64,000 bases of DNA from Fibrobacter sp. UWB13 (GCF_900177805.1 NZ_FXAX01000001.1:1550001-1614000); one strand, 5' to 3'; positions 1-8,333 are shown, counted from the stretch's first letter. A program made the numbers and translations. The notes: generated from the letters alone by a model not told the origin.

Positions 1-8
1 GGTAGAAT

Positions 9-1595
9 ATGAAAAAGATTTTCTTACTAATTGCAATCGCATTGACCGCAGCCTTCGCAAACCCCGAAGGGATTTTCGTTGACGTCGAGCTCCTTTCCGG
101 AACAAAGCAGCGCGCCCAACTCATGGGCATCGAAAACGATACAGTAAGCCTTGGCGGATACATCCAGAACAAGTTTACTATTGTAAAAATTGCCAAAAAG
201 CAATTCAAAAAAATTATAGACGAAAAAGGCAACGACTTGATGAAGGTTAAAACAAAAGTCGTAGTCAAACCAACAAGTTCATCCCAAACATCAGCACCAG
301 AACCAAAGTCTAGCTCCAGCCACACCGTTAAGAGTTCCTCAAGCTCTTCTATTTCCAGTTCCTCGATTGAACACGCTACAGCACCAAGCTCCTCTAGCGA
401 AAAACAACCCGTTAAGACAGTCCTTATCGCTTACAATGCCGATGGCATCGAACAAAGCGTCGCAGACCAGTTCACTGCACTTACAACACGTCTTTTGATG
501 GAAGCTGGAGAGAACCCGCAAATCATCCGCAAAAGCGATATCAAAAAATGCGATGACAACATCTGCATTCAAAGCGAACTTGCCTCATACGGCTACAAGT
601 CCATCTACTTTGGCGAAATCGTTCCAGACATAAAAACCGATAGTTTAACATTAAACCTCACCCACGCTTTCTACGAAGATTCGCTCCCGATGTTGCATCG
701 GGCGAGCATAAACCTTTCCAGAAACGCAGCCTTTAGCGACGCCATTACGAACAACAAATTAAAGAATCAGCTTTTGGATGCGCAGGGCAAAGACATTATC
801 AAATCCAAAAAAGACAGGTCCTATATCCACATCGAAACAGACCCGGATGGCGCTACAATTTCTCGCGCCGAAAAAGATGCGATTTGCAAATCGCCCTGCA
901 CCTTCGTGACCACAGATACTACAAAATTCACTGTTTTCGCTTACTGGAACGTCGATAGACATTTGTGGGGATCAAGTACAAATATCGTTCCGCTCCCCGG
1001 TGACACCGTACACGTTTCGCTGAAGCTCAAGCGCATTACCCCAGAAATCCGAATACTCACGTTCCCTGAAGGCGCCAATGTCTACAAAGCGAGTGCGCCA
1101 ATTACCAAGCGTTCCAAAGCCATCGCCCAAACGCCCGATAAGATTTCCGTTTATAACATGGGCGCAGACAGCCTCGTCATTCGCAAAGCAGGCTACCGCG
1201 ACACGCTCATCAATTTCTTTGCAGCCCCCGTTCCGCAAATTGACTTGAGCATCAATCTCGAAAAGCTGACAAACTTCGATGAAATCGAAATGCAAAACAA
1301 ATGGCTGCACGACAAGAAGATGCAAACACTTGGCGAAGCCATGATTGGAGGCGCCGCGGGAACAGTTCTCATCGGCTCCTTGCTCATGTACTTTGCCCAT
1401 TTAGATTATAGCGATGCCGAAGACATCAAGAAAGAGCTCAAGATTCCGGGAGCGTCCAAAGGCAAGAACTATCAGGACAAAGTCAAAAAGAACAAGAAAC
1501 TCGTGGACCAAGGCGATAACAAAGCCATTGCTGGAGGCATTTTGTTAGGTACAGGCGCTGCCCTCCTTGGCGTTGGACTTTACTTCTATTTTTAA
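9..1595 (+). CDS. Secreted PEGA-type envelope protein with Ser-rich linker
   Basis: The protein (528 aa) starts with a Sec signal peptide (cleavage after about residue 17, ...AFA-NP). Residues about 88-132 are a low-complexity Ser/Thr/Pro linker with several SSSS runs. Residues about 275-420 hold two PEGA-like beta modules (IHIETDPDGATIS and IRILTFPEGANVYK), a fold usually found on extracytoplasmic surface proteins. The C-terminus carries two glycine-rich hydrophobic helices (about 445-462 and 508-527) separated by a Lys-rich loop. The architecture resembles the PEGA protein at 60795-61958. It is probably anchored in the inner membrane with the body in the periplasm. Its job is unknown; DedA follows 18 bases downstream. 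The start at base 9 fits the signal peptide. Confidence 0.7.
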   Translation: MKKIFLLIAIALTAAFANPEGIFVDVELLSGTKQRAQLMGIENDTVSLGGYIQNKFTIVKIAKKQFKKIIDEKGNDLMKVKTKVVVKPTSSSQTSAPEPKSSSSHTVKSSSSSSISSSSIEHATAPSSSSEKQPVKTVLIAYNADGIEQSVADQFTALTTRLLMEAGENPQIIRKSDIKKCDDNICIQSELASYGYKSIYFGEIVPDIKTDSLTLNLTHAFYEDSLPMLHRASINLSRNAAFSDAITNNKLKNQLLDAQGKDIIKSKKDRSYIHIETDPDGATISRAEKDAICKSPCTFVTTDTTKFTVFAYWNVDRHLWGSSTNIVPLPGDTVHVSLKLKRITPEIRILTFPEGANVYKASAPITKRSKAIAQTPDKISVYNMGADSLVIRKAGYRDTLINFFAAPVPQIDLSINLEKLTNFDEIEMQNKWLHDKKMQTLGEAMIGGAAGTVLIGSLLMYFAHLDYSDAEDIKKELKIPGASKGKNYQDKVKKNKKLVDQGDNKAIAGGILLGTGAALLGVGLYFYF

Positions 1596-1600
1596 TTTTC

Positions 1601-1608
1601 TAAATTTG
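1601..1608 (+). promoter_or_regulatory. Possible -7 promoter box (TAAATTTG) for the DedA gene
   Basis: TAAATTTG fits the TAnnTTTG -7 element known from Bacteroidota primary-sigma promoters. It ends only five bases before the DedA ATG, and no purine-rich ribosome site lies between, so a transcript from it would be nearly leaderless. No clear -33 box was identified. Inference from pattern only. Confidence 0.35.
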
Positions 1609-1613
1609 TCCCA

Positions 1614-2366
1614 ATGAAAAACACAGTCTTTAAAACAACCATTGCTTTAGCTCTCCTCCTTACCGCATTTACCTTTGCTGCCGATACGCTTTCTGTAGAC
1701 GCAGGCGCAGTCGCAAGCACTGCTGCCGACACCGCAAAATCGACAGGGATTTACAATCAAATTATCGACTGGTACAATGACAACTTGAACTACGGCACCA
1801 TTACGCTTTTGATGGCGATCGAAAGTTCGTTCATTCCGTTCCCGTCTGAACTTGTCGTGCCGCCCGCCGCTTACAAGGCTTTACAGCCTGGCTCGGGTCT
1901 GAACATTGCGCTCATCGTCTTGTTTGCAACATTTGGTGCACTCATCGGCGCTTACATCAACTACTACCTCGCGAAGATTCTCGGTCGCCCGATTATCTAC
2001 AAGTTCGCCGATAGCCGTCTCGGTCACTTCTTGCTGCTCGATGTCGAAAAGGTCGAAAAAGCAGAAAACTACTTCCGCGAACATGGCGCCATTTCGACAT
2101 TCGTCGGCCGCCTCATCACGGTGATCCGCCAGCTCATTTCTATCCCGGCAGGTCTTGCCAAGATGAAGCTCGCTCCGTTCACGCTCTACACGTTCCTCGG
2201 CGCCGCCATCTGGAACTGCGTCTTAGCGCTGCTCGGCTACTTTGCCCACGGACAAAAGGACATCATCGAGAAGTACAACTCCGAACTCGCCATCGCATTG
2301 CTTGGCTTCGGCGTGCTCTTCATCGGTTACATGGTCTGGAACGCCATGAAGCCAAAGAAAAAGTGA
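1614..2366 (+). CDS. DedA/SNARE-associated (VTT domain) family membrane protein
   Basis: A 250-aa polytopic inner-membrane protein of the DedA family, whose members are linked to phospholipid (undecaprenyl phosphate, phosphatidylethanolamine) flipping and membrane homeostasis. The family hallmarks are present: the re-entrant motif E70-S-S-F-I-P-F-P-S-E79, a glycine-rich helix near 108-112, and F-V-G-R166...R172...P-A-G180. Unlike typical DedA proteins it begins with a stretch resembling a cleavable signal peptide (residues 1-22) and a short Ala/Thr/Asp-rich segment before the core. The C-terminus is Lys-rich and probably cytoplasmic. The substrate cannot be read from the sequence. Confidence 0.88.
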   Translation: MKNTVFKTTIALALLLTAFTFAADTLSVDAGAVASTAADTAKSTGIYNQIIDWYNDNLNYGTITLLMAIESSFIPFPSELVVPPAAYKALQPGSGLNIALIVLFATFGALIGAYINYYLAKILGRPIIYKFADSRLGHFLLLDVEKVEKAENYFREHGAISTFVGRLITVIRQLISIPAGLAKMKLAPFTLYTFLGAAIWNCVLALLGYFAHGQKDIIEKYNSELAIALLGFGVLFIGYMVWNAMKPKKK

Positions 2367-2370
2367 GGGC

Positions 2371-2476
2371 AGTCATTAGTTGTTAGTCGTTAGTTGTTAG
2401 TCGTTAGTAATCAGTTTTAAGTTTGGCGCTTTCAGCGCACTTATATAACTAATGACCAACGACCATTGACCAATGA
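2371..2476. repeat. Long imperfect inverted repeat built from TTAGTCA-like heptads
   Basis: The left arm (2371-2415) repeats GTCATTAGT / TGTTAGTCG units. The right arm (2448-2476) carries complementary ACTAATGACCAACGACC units. The centre holds a GGCGC-TTTCA-GCGC hairpin. It lies between the convergent DedA and YwqK-like genes. Similar heptad blocks occur at 40240, 43122 and 50508. It could fold into a long hairpin and act as a bidirectional terminator or transcript-end element. Confidence 0.6.
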
Positions 2477-3097
2477 CTAAAAATCACAATTTTTGACGCA
2501 GCGGTTATTCTGGAATTCCGCTTCTAAAGTAACCTTGCCAAAGGTGTAGCGGTGGTAAGTTCCATTGCGGATACCACGGACAAAGTTGATGTCTTCGGCT
2601 AAAAGTCCCATCTCATCGTAGAACTTGACGACACCATGAATTTGTCCATTCTCGTAAGGGATTTGGCGACGGAGCTTACCATTCTCAAACCACTCTTCGG
2701 ACACGCCATTGAGCACGCCGCGACGATAAGATTCGCGGCTTTTCTTTTTGCCGTTTTCGTAATAGATAATGCTAAAGCCTTCTTCTTCTCCATCCAGGTA
2801 GCCAATCGTTTCATGTAGTTTTCCGTTTTCATCAAACGAGCGGAAAACGCCATCCAGTTTGCCGTTTCTGTATGGAGCTTCGACTGCCAACTTCCCGTTC
2901 GGGTGGTAAGAAAGCGCCACCCCTTCGCGAATGTCAGTCCCCTTTTTGACCGTGTAAATTCGAGCCACACGCCCGTCATCAAACGTCGTGCGGACCGTAT
3001 CTAGCGCCACATTGTTAGACTTAGGCGCTGCAGAGGCCGATATTACCGTGCCCCCCATCACTATACACGCAAAAATTGTAAAAAAACGCTTTTTCAT
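2477..3097 (-). CDS. YwqK-like MORN-repeat protein, exported
   Basis: The 206-residue product has a signal peptide (MKKRFFTIFACIVMGGTVISASAA) followed by about six tandem 20-24 residue MORN-variant repeats of the form NGK-x-x-x-x-x-Y-x-x-G-x-x-x-G (for example YRNGKLDGVFRSF, YENGQIHGVVKFY). Such repeats are typical of the 'YwqK antitoxin/MORN' family; no toxin partner is seen here. I place the start at 3097 because the signal peptide begins there; an in-frame ATG six codons upstream is the alternative. The product is probably periplasmic or outer-membrane associated. Function unknown. Confidence 0.7.
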   Translation of the reverse strand: MKKRFFTIFACIVMGGTVISASAAPKSNNVALDTVRTTFDDGRVARIYTVKKGTDIREGVALSYHPNGKLAVEAPYRNGKLDGVFRSFDENGKLHETIGYLDGEEEGFSIIYYENGKKKSRESYRRGVLNGVSEEWFENGKLRRQIPYENGQIHGVVKFYDEMGLLAEDINFVRGIRNGTYHRYTFGKVTLEAEFQNNRCVKNCDF

Positions 3098-3147
3098 TGC
3101 ATTATAATGTAGCATAATCCATTGAGATTATGTATTTTGTGAGCGTC

Positions 3148-4653
3148 ATGAACGTTACTTTTTTAAATCCCCCCTTCCACCCGATGTTCAGTCGGGAATC
3201 TAGATCCCCATGTGTTACGAAGTCCAGTACGCTTTACTGGCCCATGTTTTTGAGCTATGCTGCCGGCGTTTGCGAAGCCGACGGTAACGAAATCCAGCTG
3301 ATCGACAGTCCCGCCATGGAACTCGATCTTCCGCAAACGCTCGAAGGCATCAAGAAATTCGGTCCGGAACTCGTTATTTGCAGCACTAGCACCCCGAGTA
3401 TTTTGAACGACCTCAAGGTAGTACATGCGATCAAGCAAGAAATGCCGAACGTGAAGGTCGCCATCATGGGTACGCACGCGACTGCAGAGCCGCTCGAATC
3501 CATGGAAATGGAACCGTCTTTGGACTACGTGGTGATTGGCGAAGCCGACTACACCTGTAGGAACCTTGTCCGCGCTCTCCGTGGCGATGGCGCTCCTGTC
3601 GGTCAGTTCGCAGGTCTTGCTTACCGCACCGCCGAAGGCAAGGTGGACTTCCAGCCCGAAGGCCCGAAGATTGAAAACCTGAACGAAATCCCGTGGGTCT
3701 CGAAGGTCTACCGCAAGCACCTTTACAGCTGCTACAAGAAGTATTTCTACGGCGCAAACCTGAACCCGCTTATCGTGATTCTCAGTGGCCGCGGTTGCCC
3801 GAACCACTGCAGCTACTGCGTGATTCCGCAGACGCTCAACGGTCACAAGTTCCGCCGCCGCGATCCGAAGGACGTTGTCGACGAACTCCAGTACATCAAG
3901 GAAAACTTCGAAGATTTAGGCGAAGTTTTCTTTGAAGACGATACGTTTACGGCAAGCCACGAACACGTGCGCCAGATTTGCAACTTGATTCTTGAACGAG
4001 GTCTCAAGATTACTTGGAGCTGCAACGCCCGCGCCGATGTGCCGCTCGATTTGCTCAAGCTCATGAAGAAGGCCGGTGGCCGCGAAATGTGCGTGGGCTT
4101 CGAAAGCGCCTCCCCCGAGGTTCTCGAAAAGATCCACAAGGGCGTGAAGAACACAGACAAGGCTATTGAATTTACGAAGAATGCCCGCAAGGCAGGACTC
4201 CTCGTTCACGGATGCTTCATGGTCGGTAACCCGGGCGACACGCCGGAAACTCTCCGCATGACGCTCGACTACGCCAAGAAGCTGAACCCGAACACAGCCC
4301 AGTTCTACCCCATCATGGCATACCCTGGCACCGAAGCTTACAAGGAAGCTCTCGCCAGTGGCGCTTTGAAGTCGAAGGATTACAGCCAGTGGCTCGACAA
4401 AGACGGTTTCCACCGTACCACGATCCAGCGCGGCGAACTCACAAGCCAGGCTCTCGTGGACTTCTGCGACAAGGCCCGCCGTGAATTCTACCTGCGTCCA
4501 AGCTACATCATTAGTCAGGGCATCATGGCGCTCAAGAACCCGCGTGAACGTTACCGCGTTCTCCGTGGATTCGGCACGCTGGTGAAGCACTTGTTCAGAA
4601 AGCATGGTGAACTCGCCCCGGTCGCAAGACAGGCTCCGACTAATAAGACGTAG
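3148..4653 (+). CDS. B12-binding-type radical SAM protein
   Basis: About 501 aa. Residues 1-150 form a Rossmann-like domain of the cobalamin-binding fold (N-terminal LNPPF motif) but show no clear D-x-H-x-x-G cobalamin-ligand signature. A radical SAM domain follows with C217-x3-C221-x2-C224 (RGCPNHCSYC) binding a 4Fe-4S cluster, and later elements EDDTFT, CNARAD and FMVGNPGDT typical of BchE/MiaB-like enzymes. The substrate is unknown; relatives modify lipids, tetrapyrroles or natural products. Start chosen at MNVTFLNPPF, the usual family beginning; an ATG six codons upstream is also in frame. The stop codon lies inside a hairpin repeat (4649-4690). Confidence 0.82.
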   Translation: MNVTFLNPPFHPMFSRESRSPCVTKSSTLYWPMFLSYAAGVCEADGNEIQLIDSPAMELDLPQTLEGIKKFGPELVICSTSTPSILNDLKVVHAIKQEMPNVKVAIMGTHATAEPLESMEMEPSLDYVVIGEADYTCRNLVRALRGDGAPVGQFAGLAYRTAEGKVDFQPEGPKIENLNEIPWVSKVYRKHLYSCYKKYFYGANLNPLIVILSGRGCPNHCSYCVIPQTLNGHKFRRRDPKDVVDELQYIKENFEDLGEVFFEDDTFTASHEHVRQICNLILERGLKITWSCNARADVPLDLLKLMKKAGGREMCVGFESASPEVLEKIHKGVKNTDKAIEFTKNARKAGLLVHGCFMVGNPGDTPETLRMTLDYAKKLNPNTAQFYPIMAYPGTEAYKEALASGALKSKDYSQWLDKDGFHRTTIQRGELTSQALVDFCDKARREFYLRPSYIISQGIMALKNPRERYRVLRGFGTLVKHLFRKHGELAPVARQAPTNKT

Positions 4654-4760
4654 GGGAAAACCTAAGTTTTTCCCCTAGACTCCTATCCTTTACTGCGGCT
4701 AGGAATGTTTTGATAAGTCGTAAAGGGAAACCCGAGGTTTCCCTCTAGACTCCTTTCCTT
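4649..4760. repeat. Two direct copies of a 42-bp hairpin-forming repeat
   Basis: Copies at 4649-4690 and 4719-4760 share the frame CGTA-x-GGGAAA...TTTCCCT(C/)TAGACTCCT-x-TCCTT. Each folds into a hairpin (AGGGGAAAACC / GGTTTTTCCCCT type). The stems carry compensating differences (AACCTAAG versus ACCCGAGG), so structure looks better kept than sequence. The first copy contains the stop codon of the radical SAM gene. Confidence 0.65.
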
Positions 4761-4770
4761 GGAATCATAC

Positions 4771-4804
4771 GTCATTCTGAGAGGCGAATAGCCTCGAAGA
4801 ATCC
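4771..4804 (+). repeat. REP-like palindromic element (GTCATTCTGAG...GAATCC)
   Basis: The element reads GTCATTCTGAGAGGCGAA, then TAGCCTCGAAGAATCC: an imperfect hairpin with GAGGCGA/TAGCCTC pairing. It belongs to a set of elements in this window that all start GTCAT and end in a pyrimidine-rich ATCC-type tail (others at 10885, 43258, 53481, 60725, 62364). Confidence 0.65.
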
Positions 4805-4821
4805 AGTTAAATTTCAAAAGC

Positions 4822-4849
4822 GACCCGCAAATAAGCGGGCCGTTTTTTG
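4822..4849 (+). terminator. Intrinsic terminator after the radical SAM gene
   Basis: CCCGC-AAATAA-GCGGG stem followed by CCGTTTTTT. It lies just before the convergent recombinase gene and ends transcription from the left. Confidence 0.75.
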
Positions 4850-4855
4850 CAGCCA

Positions 4856-5692
4856 TCATTTCAGTCTATTAAACTTTTTCATTTCTTTGTCCAAAAACGT
4901 ATCAACGTATTTTGCATAAATGAGCGTTGTGTCCAAATTGCGGTGGCCGAGAAGTTTGCTCGTTGCTGGTAGCGGGATTCCTATCGTGATGCATGTTGTT
5001 GCAAATGTATGCCGCGCCAGGTGGCAATGGATATGCTTGTAATGCCCTAGTTTTTTCGCCCCCTTGCGTAGTGTGCGGTTGAACGTCGAATTATCCACGA
5101 CATGAAACACGCGTCCAGACGTAAGCGGGTTCGGGAGCAACAGTCGTGCCTGCACAGGAATCGGGATGTACACCGCCTCGCCAGTCTTGTGCATTTGCTT
5201 ACGGATTTTCCAGTCAAAAATTTCTGAGGCATCCAGCGAGCGCAAGTCTCCGTAACGGAGTCCCGTAAAACAGCTGAACAGGAACACGCGCATCACGTCA
5301 TCTTCTGCCCGCGTCAAAGCATAACGCGAATCCATGTAATTCAAATAAAGTTGTTTCAGTTCACGCACCGTCAAAAATCCACGGCGCGAGTAAGCCCGCC
5401 CCACTTTCACATTTTCAAATGGGTCACCCTGAATCACTCCATCAGCCTTCATCTTGTTGCAAAAAATACGGAACACCGAGAGCGCCTTGACCACAGTCGC
5501 CTCCTTATGATGGAGCGTTTCCAAATGACGCTTGTAATTCCGCACCGTTTCGGAAGTCACATCTTTGCATTCGAGCCCCGGCTCAAAAAGCGCTATTTTC
5601 TTTAAATTCCAATAATACGTGCGTACCGTCAAAGGCGCGAGTTCATCAGCATCCTTCTTTAAATAGTCTAGCGCACAGTCCAAAAAACGCAT
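4856..5692 (-). CDS. Tyrosine site-specific recombinase (XerC/D-like integrase)
   Basis: A 278-aa phage-integrase-family protein. An N-terminal SAM-like DNA-binding domain (about 1-95) precedes the catalytic domain. The active-site set is complete: R146 (FTGLRYGDL), a probable K169, H224-x-x-R227 (HLARHTF), H250 (LLGHRN) and nucleophile Y259 (TLIYAKY). The length and the LGHRNLDTTLIYAKY block resemble the Bacteroidota-type integrases that act in mobile elements or invertible promoters. No tRNA, direct-repeat att site or cargo gene is visible beside it, so it may be a solitary remnant or act on a distant site. Flanks: REP element and terminator downstream, GGDEF gene divergently upstream. Confidence 0.88.
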   Translation of the reverse strand: MRFLDCALDYLKKDADELAPLTVRTYYWNLKKIALFEPGLECKDVTSETVRNYKRHLETLHHKEATVVKALSVFRIFCNKMKADGVIQGDPFENVKVGRAYSRRGFLTVRELKQLYLNYMDSRYALTRAEDDVMRVFLFSCFTGLRYGDLRSLDASEIFDWKIRKQMHKTGEAVYIPIPVQARLLLPNPLTSGRVFHVVDNSTFNRTLRKGAKKLGHYKHIHCHLARHTFATTCITIGIPLPATSKLLGHRNLDTTLIYAKYVDTFLDKEMKKFNRLK

Positions 5693-5828
5693 AAAGCCTC
5701 CAATAGTTTAAATGAAGGCTGAATTTAATCACGTTTTTCAATTATTTCGACTTCTGTTTAAAACATCCCATATTCATAGATTATATTTATACTAGCGATT
5801 TATTACACATTTTTTAATGGAGGGAGCC

Positions 5829-6959
5829 ATGAACGATATTATCCAGGCGGTAAACATCTGTATAGACTTGTTCAGCCTTTCCATATTGTTCCTCATTTTG
5901 GTTCTCCTCTGGGTCGGGCATTGGCGTAACGACAGGCTTCAGTACAACTTCACAGGCATGATAATCGCCTACCACGGCGTGATTATCACGTACGCCATCA
6001 TCCACTTTTGCGACGGTGAACTTTCGGCCCCAGTTTATACCATTGTCGATTTAGTCAGCTTTGCTTCAAGCGCGCTGTGCATATACTATTTATCTCAATA
6101 CGTCATTGCATTACTCGAAAACAAGAAATGCGAACTGCACAAAAACATACACTACATGATTTATGCGCTTTGCGTCCTTGACTTTTTGCTGAACGTCGGC
6201 GTAGACATCTCTACAGGCGACATTACCCGCGACTGGACTTCAAACGAGACAATCGTTTCTTGGCTTGCCACAGGCGTTTGGGGCATTCTCATGACGGGAA
6301 TCATCATTTATTACCGCAAGCAGTTTGGACTACGGACTTTTATCTTCTTTATCATCTACTTTATTCTGCCCTTTATTGCAGGCTCGGCAGCTCCGTTTGT
6401 CGAAGGGATCCGCGTGGATATCGTCAGCGTGGTCTTCGTAATTGTCTGCCTTTTTGTCGGTGTTCAGGTCAGCGAAAACACATCGCATAAAATGTTCGAA
6501 AAGCTGAGTTTCAACGACGCCATGACGGGACTTTTCAACAGAAACTACCTTGTGATGCACCCCGACGATGTGAAGCGCAAGCTCCCATGCAGTTACGTGA
6601 TGTTTGACCTAAACCACCTCAAGGAAATTAACGACAACTACGGACACAGCAATGGTGATGAATACATACGAAACTTTGCCGAGATTCTAAAGAAGATTCT
6701 CCCCGAAAACGCCGAAGCCATCCGCACCGGAGGGGATGAATTTTTGGTGATTATCCCCAAGTTCAACCGCACCAAATGCGAAGCTTTCTTGAACCGTTTC
6801 GTTGAGGAGTCTAGGCAAACTCAGGTTCAGGGAATTACGGAAAGCGCGGCCTATGGTTTTGCGGTGCGCACATCGGGCGTCCAAACCGAAGACGAAGTCA
6901 TTGCGTCAGCCGACAAGCAGATGTACTTGCAAAAGAAAGCGTCACGGGAAGGAAGATAG
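5829..6959 (+). CDS. Membrane-bound diguanylate cyclase (GGDEF)
   Basis: A 376-aa protein with six to seven predicted membrane helices (about residues 8-215) forming a sensor, followed by a GGDEF domain (about 220-375). The catalytic signature is intact as G301-G-D-E-F305, preceded by DAMTGLFNR and DLNHLKEIND, so synthesis of cyclic-di-GMP from GTP is expected at the inner face of the membrane. No RxxD inhibitory site is seen just upstream of GGDEF. The start at 5829 is chosen over an ATG 12 bases upstream because that upstream ATG is part of the GGAGGG ribosome site. Nearest neighbours are unrelated. Confidence 0.9.
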   Translation: MNDIIQAVNICIDLFSLSILFLILVLLWVGHWRNDRLQYNFTGMIIAYHGVIITYAIIHFCDGELSAPVYTIVDLVSFASSALCIYYLSQYVIALLENKKCELHKNIHYMIYALCVLDFLLNVGVDISTGDITRDWTSNETIVSWLATGVWGILMTGIIIYYRKQFGLRTFIFFIIYFILPFIAGSAAPFVEGIRVDIVSVVFVIVCLFVGVQVSENTSHKMFEKLSFNDAMTGLFNRNYLVMHPDDVKRKLPCSYVMFDLNHLKEINDNYGHSNGDEYIRNFAEILKKILPENAEAIRTGGDEFLVIIPKFNRTKCEAFLNRFVEESRQTQVQGITESAAYGFAVRTSGVQTEDEVIASADKQMYLQKKASREGR

Positions 6960-6993
6960 TAGGTAGTTAGAAGTAGACAGTAGGCGGTAAGAA
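6957..6993. repeat. Short AGTAG-type repeat tract
   Basis: TAGTAGGTAGTTAGAAGTAG followed by ACAGTAGGCGGTAAGAAGG: repeated AGTAG/GTTAG units right after the cyclase stop codon. It is related in feel to the heptad repeats at other gene ends but has only one arm. Confidence 0.4.
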
Positions 6994-7037
6994 GGATTTG
7001 CTATAGGAATGCGCGCGGAAAGCGGCGATGCGCCATA

Positions 7038-7091
7038 GCATACAAAAAGACCTGAAACTAAATCCAGATCTTTTTTTCAAGTTTTTCGAGA
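7038..7091. repeat. Copy 1 of a 53-54 bp direct repeat containing a bidirectional terminator
   Basis: This copy starts GCATACAAAAAGACCTG and ends TTTTTCGAGA. Inside is a hairpin AGACCTG...CAGATCT with T-runs on both strands, so it can terminate the Rpn gene on the minus strand and the cyclase gene on the plus strand. Nearly the same sequence occurs at 8269-8321, on the other side of the Rpn gene. Confidence 0.75.
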
Positions 7092-7106
7092 TGGCGAGTA
7101 AGCATT

Positions 7107-8123
7107 TCAGGTTTTATCTAAATCAGCCTGAATTGCTAAAACATCAACTTCAGAAAGCTCCGTGAATTCAATAATTTCTTCGACGGGCTTCTTTTTCAAC
7201 AGCATTTTTTTCGCAATTTCGCGAGCTTTTTGATCGGCGCCTTTTGCAAGACCTTTTGCAAGACCTTGTTCGAGACCCTGTGCGAGACCATGTTCGAGAC
7301 CTTGTTCGAGACCTTGCTGCAAGCCGCTATCAATAGCCGCTTTATGGATTGCATATTTATCCCACTTGGCTTTCTGAGCTTCGTCAATCATCTTCTGTTC
7401 CTCTTTCGATAATTTAGCCAATTTCGCTGTCGAAAACAAGAGTTCGAACACCGTATTCACATACTGCTTGGGCATCTGCGTCATGTTTTTCATATTCTTA
7501 AGAGCATAAAGCGCCTTGTCGAGCGTCGTTTCTAGTTCGTCCAAAGGCTTGTTGAACTTCGGGAGTTCTACATATGCAAAATAAAGAGTATCGCTGATGC
7601 AAGACCCATTAATTTCTCGAAGTTTTGCCCGACGGATGTAGCGGTCATCGGCAAACACATTAAATTCCATGATCACAACTGTAACAACAGGGTTCAATTC
7701 GTAATTGTACTTTTTGCCGCGTTGCCCCTGAGCAACGACCGTCTGCGAAGCATAATAAATCGAACGATTGACAATGTTTTTCTGAAAAAGAATCTGCACT
7801 TCGATGATGAATCTCCGCTGAGCCGAATCGATGCAGTGCAAGTCGAAGATGGAAGTCCGATTTTCATTCGAACCGTCGCTGTATTCCTTGTTACGAGACT
7901 GCACATCCACAATCGGCGATGCAATTTCTCCTTCAAGTACAGCGTTCAAAAGCGCAATCAAACATACTTTGTTCTGCGAGTCAGGATTGAAAGCCTTCTT
8001 GAAAGTTCTGTCGAGAAGAAGATCCGCAAAGACGCCAGCCCCTTTGTATTCTTCGAAAGTCTTTGCCTCGCCAATCATTTCACCATGGCTATTTTTTATT
8101 TCAGCCACAATATTATTTTCCAT
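7107..8123 (-). CDS. Rpn/PD-(D/E)XK nuclease family transposase-like protein
   Basis: A 338-aa member of the Rpn (recombination-promoting nuclease, formerly 'putative transposase') family. The N-terminal nuclease core shows D in SIFDLHCID and E-x-Q in FIIEVQI, the PD-(D/E)XK-type active-site pattern of these proteins. Residues about 265-292 are a run of GLEQ/GLAK tetrads, the usual variable C-terminal repeat of the family. Rpn proteins cut DNA in vitro and raise recombination, and some act in phage defence. The gene is bracketed by two copies of a terminator-bearing repeat (7038-7091 and 8269-8321), which suggests it arrived as a unit downstream of argD. Confidence 0.85.
   Translation of the reverse strand: MENNIVAEIKNSHGEMIGEAKTFEEYKGAGVFADLLLDRTFKKAFNPDSQNKVCLIALLNAVLEGEIASPIVDVQSRNKEYSDGSNENRTSIFDLHCIDSAQRRFIIEVQILFQKNIVNRSIYYASQTVVAQGQRGKKYNYELNPVVTVVIMEFNVFADDRYIRRAKLREINGSCISDTLYFAYVELPKFNKPLDELETTLDKALYALKNMKNMTQMPKQYVNTVFELLFSTAKLAKLSKEEQKMIDEAQKAKWDKYAIHKAAIDSGLQQGLEQGLEHGLAQGLEQGLAKGLAKGADQKAREIAKKMLLKKKPVEEIIEFTELSEVDVLAIQADLDKT
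7241..7325 (-). repeat. In-gene 12-bp tandem repeat coding for GLxx tetrads
   Basis: Seven imperfect 12-base units (GCAAGACCTTGT / TCGAGACCCTG type on the + strand) inside the Rpn gene encode GLEQ, GLEH, GLAQ, GLAK. The units keep the reading frame whatever their number, so this part of the protein can vary in length by slippage. Confidence 0.75.
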
Positions 8124-8268
8124 ATTTTTTTCGTTGTTAAATTCCCGATAATGTCGGGATCATAGACAGAAAACCGCTCCCCGTCCATTATATTAACACG
8201 CTTTTTTGAGCGATTTATTTCACATTTTTTTGAAATAAAATGAATTTTTACAATTAGTAATACACAAA

Positions 8269-8321
8269 GCATACAAAAAGACCTGGAACTAAATCCAGGT
8301 CTTTTTTCAATTTTTTCGAGA
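8269..8321. repeat. Copy 2 of the direct repeat; terminator of argD
   Basis: Starts GCATACAAAAAGACCTG like copy 1, with the hairpin AGACCTGGA...TCCAGGTCT fully paired and T-runs on both sides. It lies 12 bases after the argD stop codon and probably terminates the argBD transcript. The better pairing suggests it is the older copy. Confidence 0.75.
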
Positions 8322-8333
8322 AGACCGCGCGGA

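Noticed and set aside
4856-5692. The tyrosine recombinase as the mobiliser of the TerY-P operon
   Set aside because: It lies about 18 kb away across housekeeping genes and no matching att repeats were seen.
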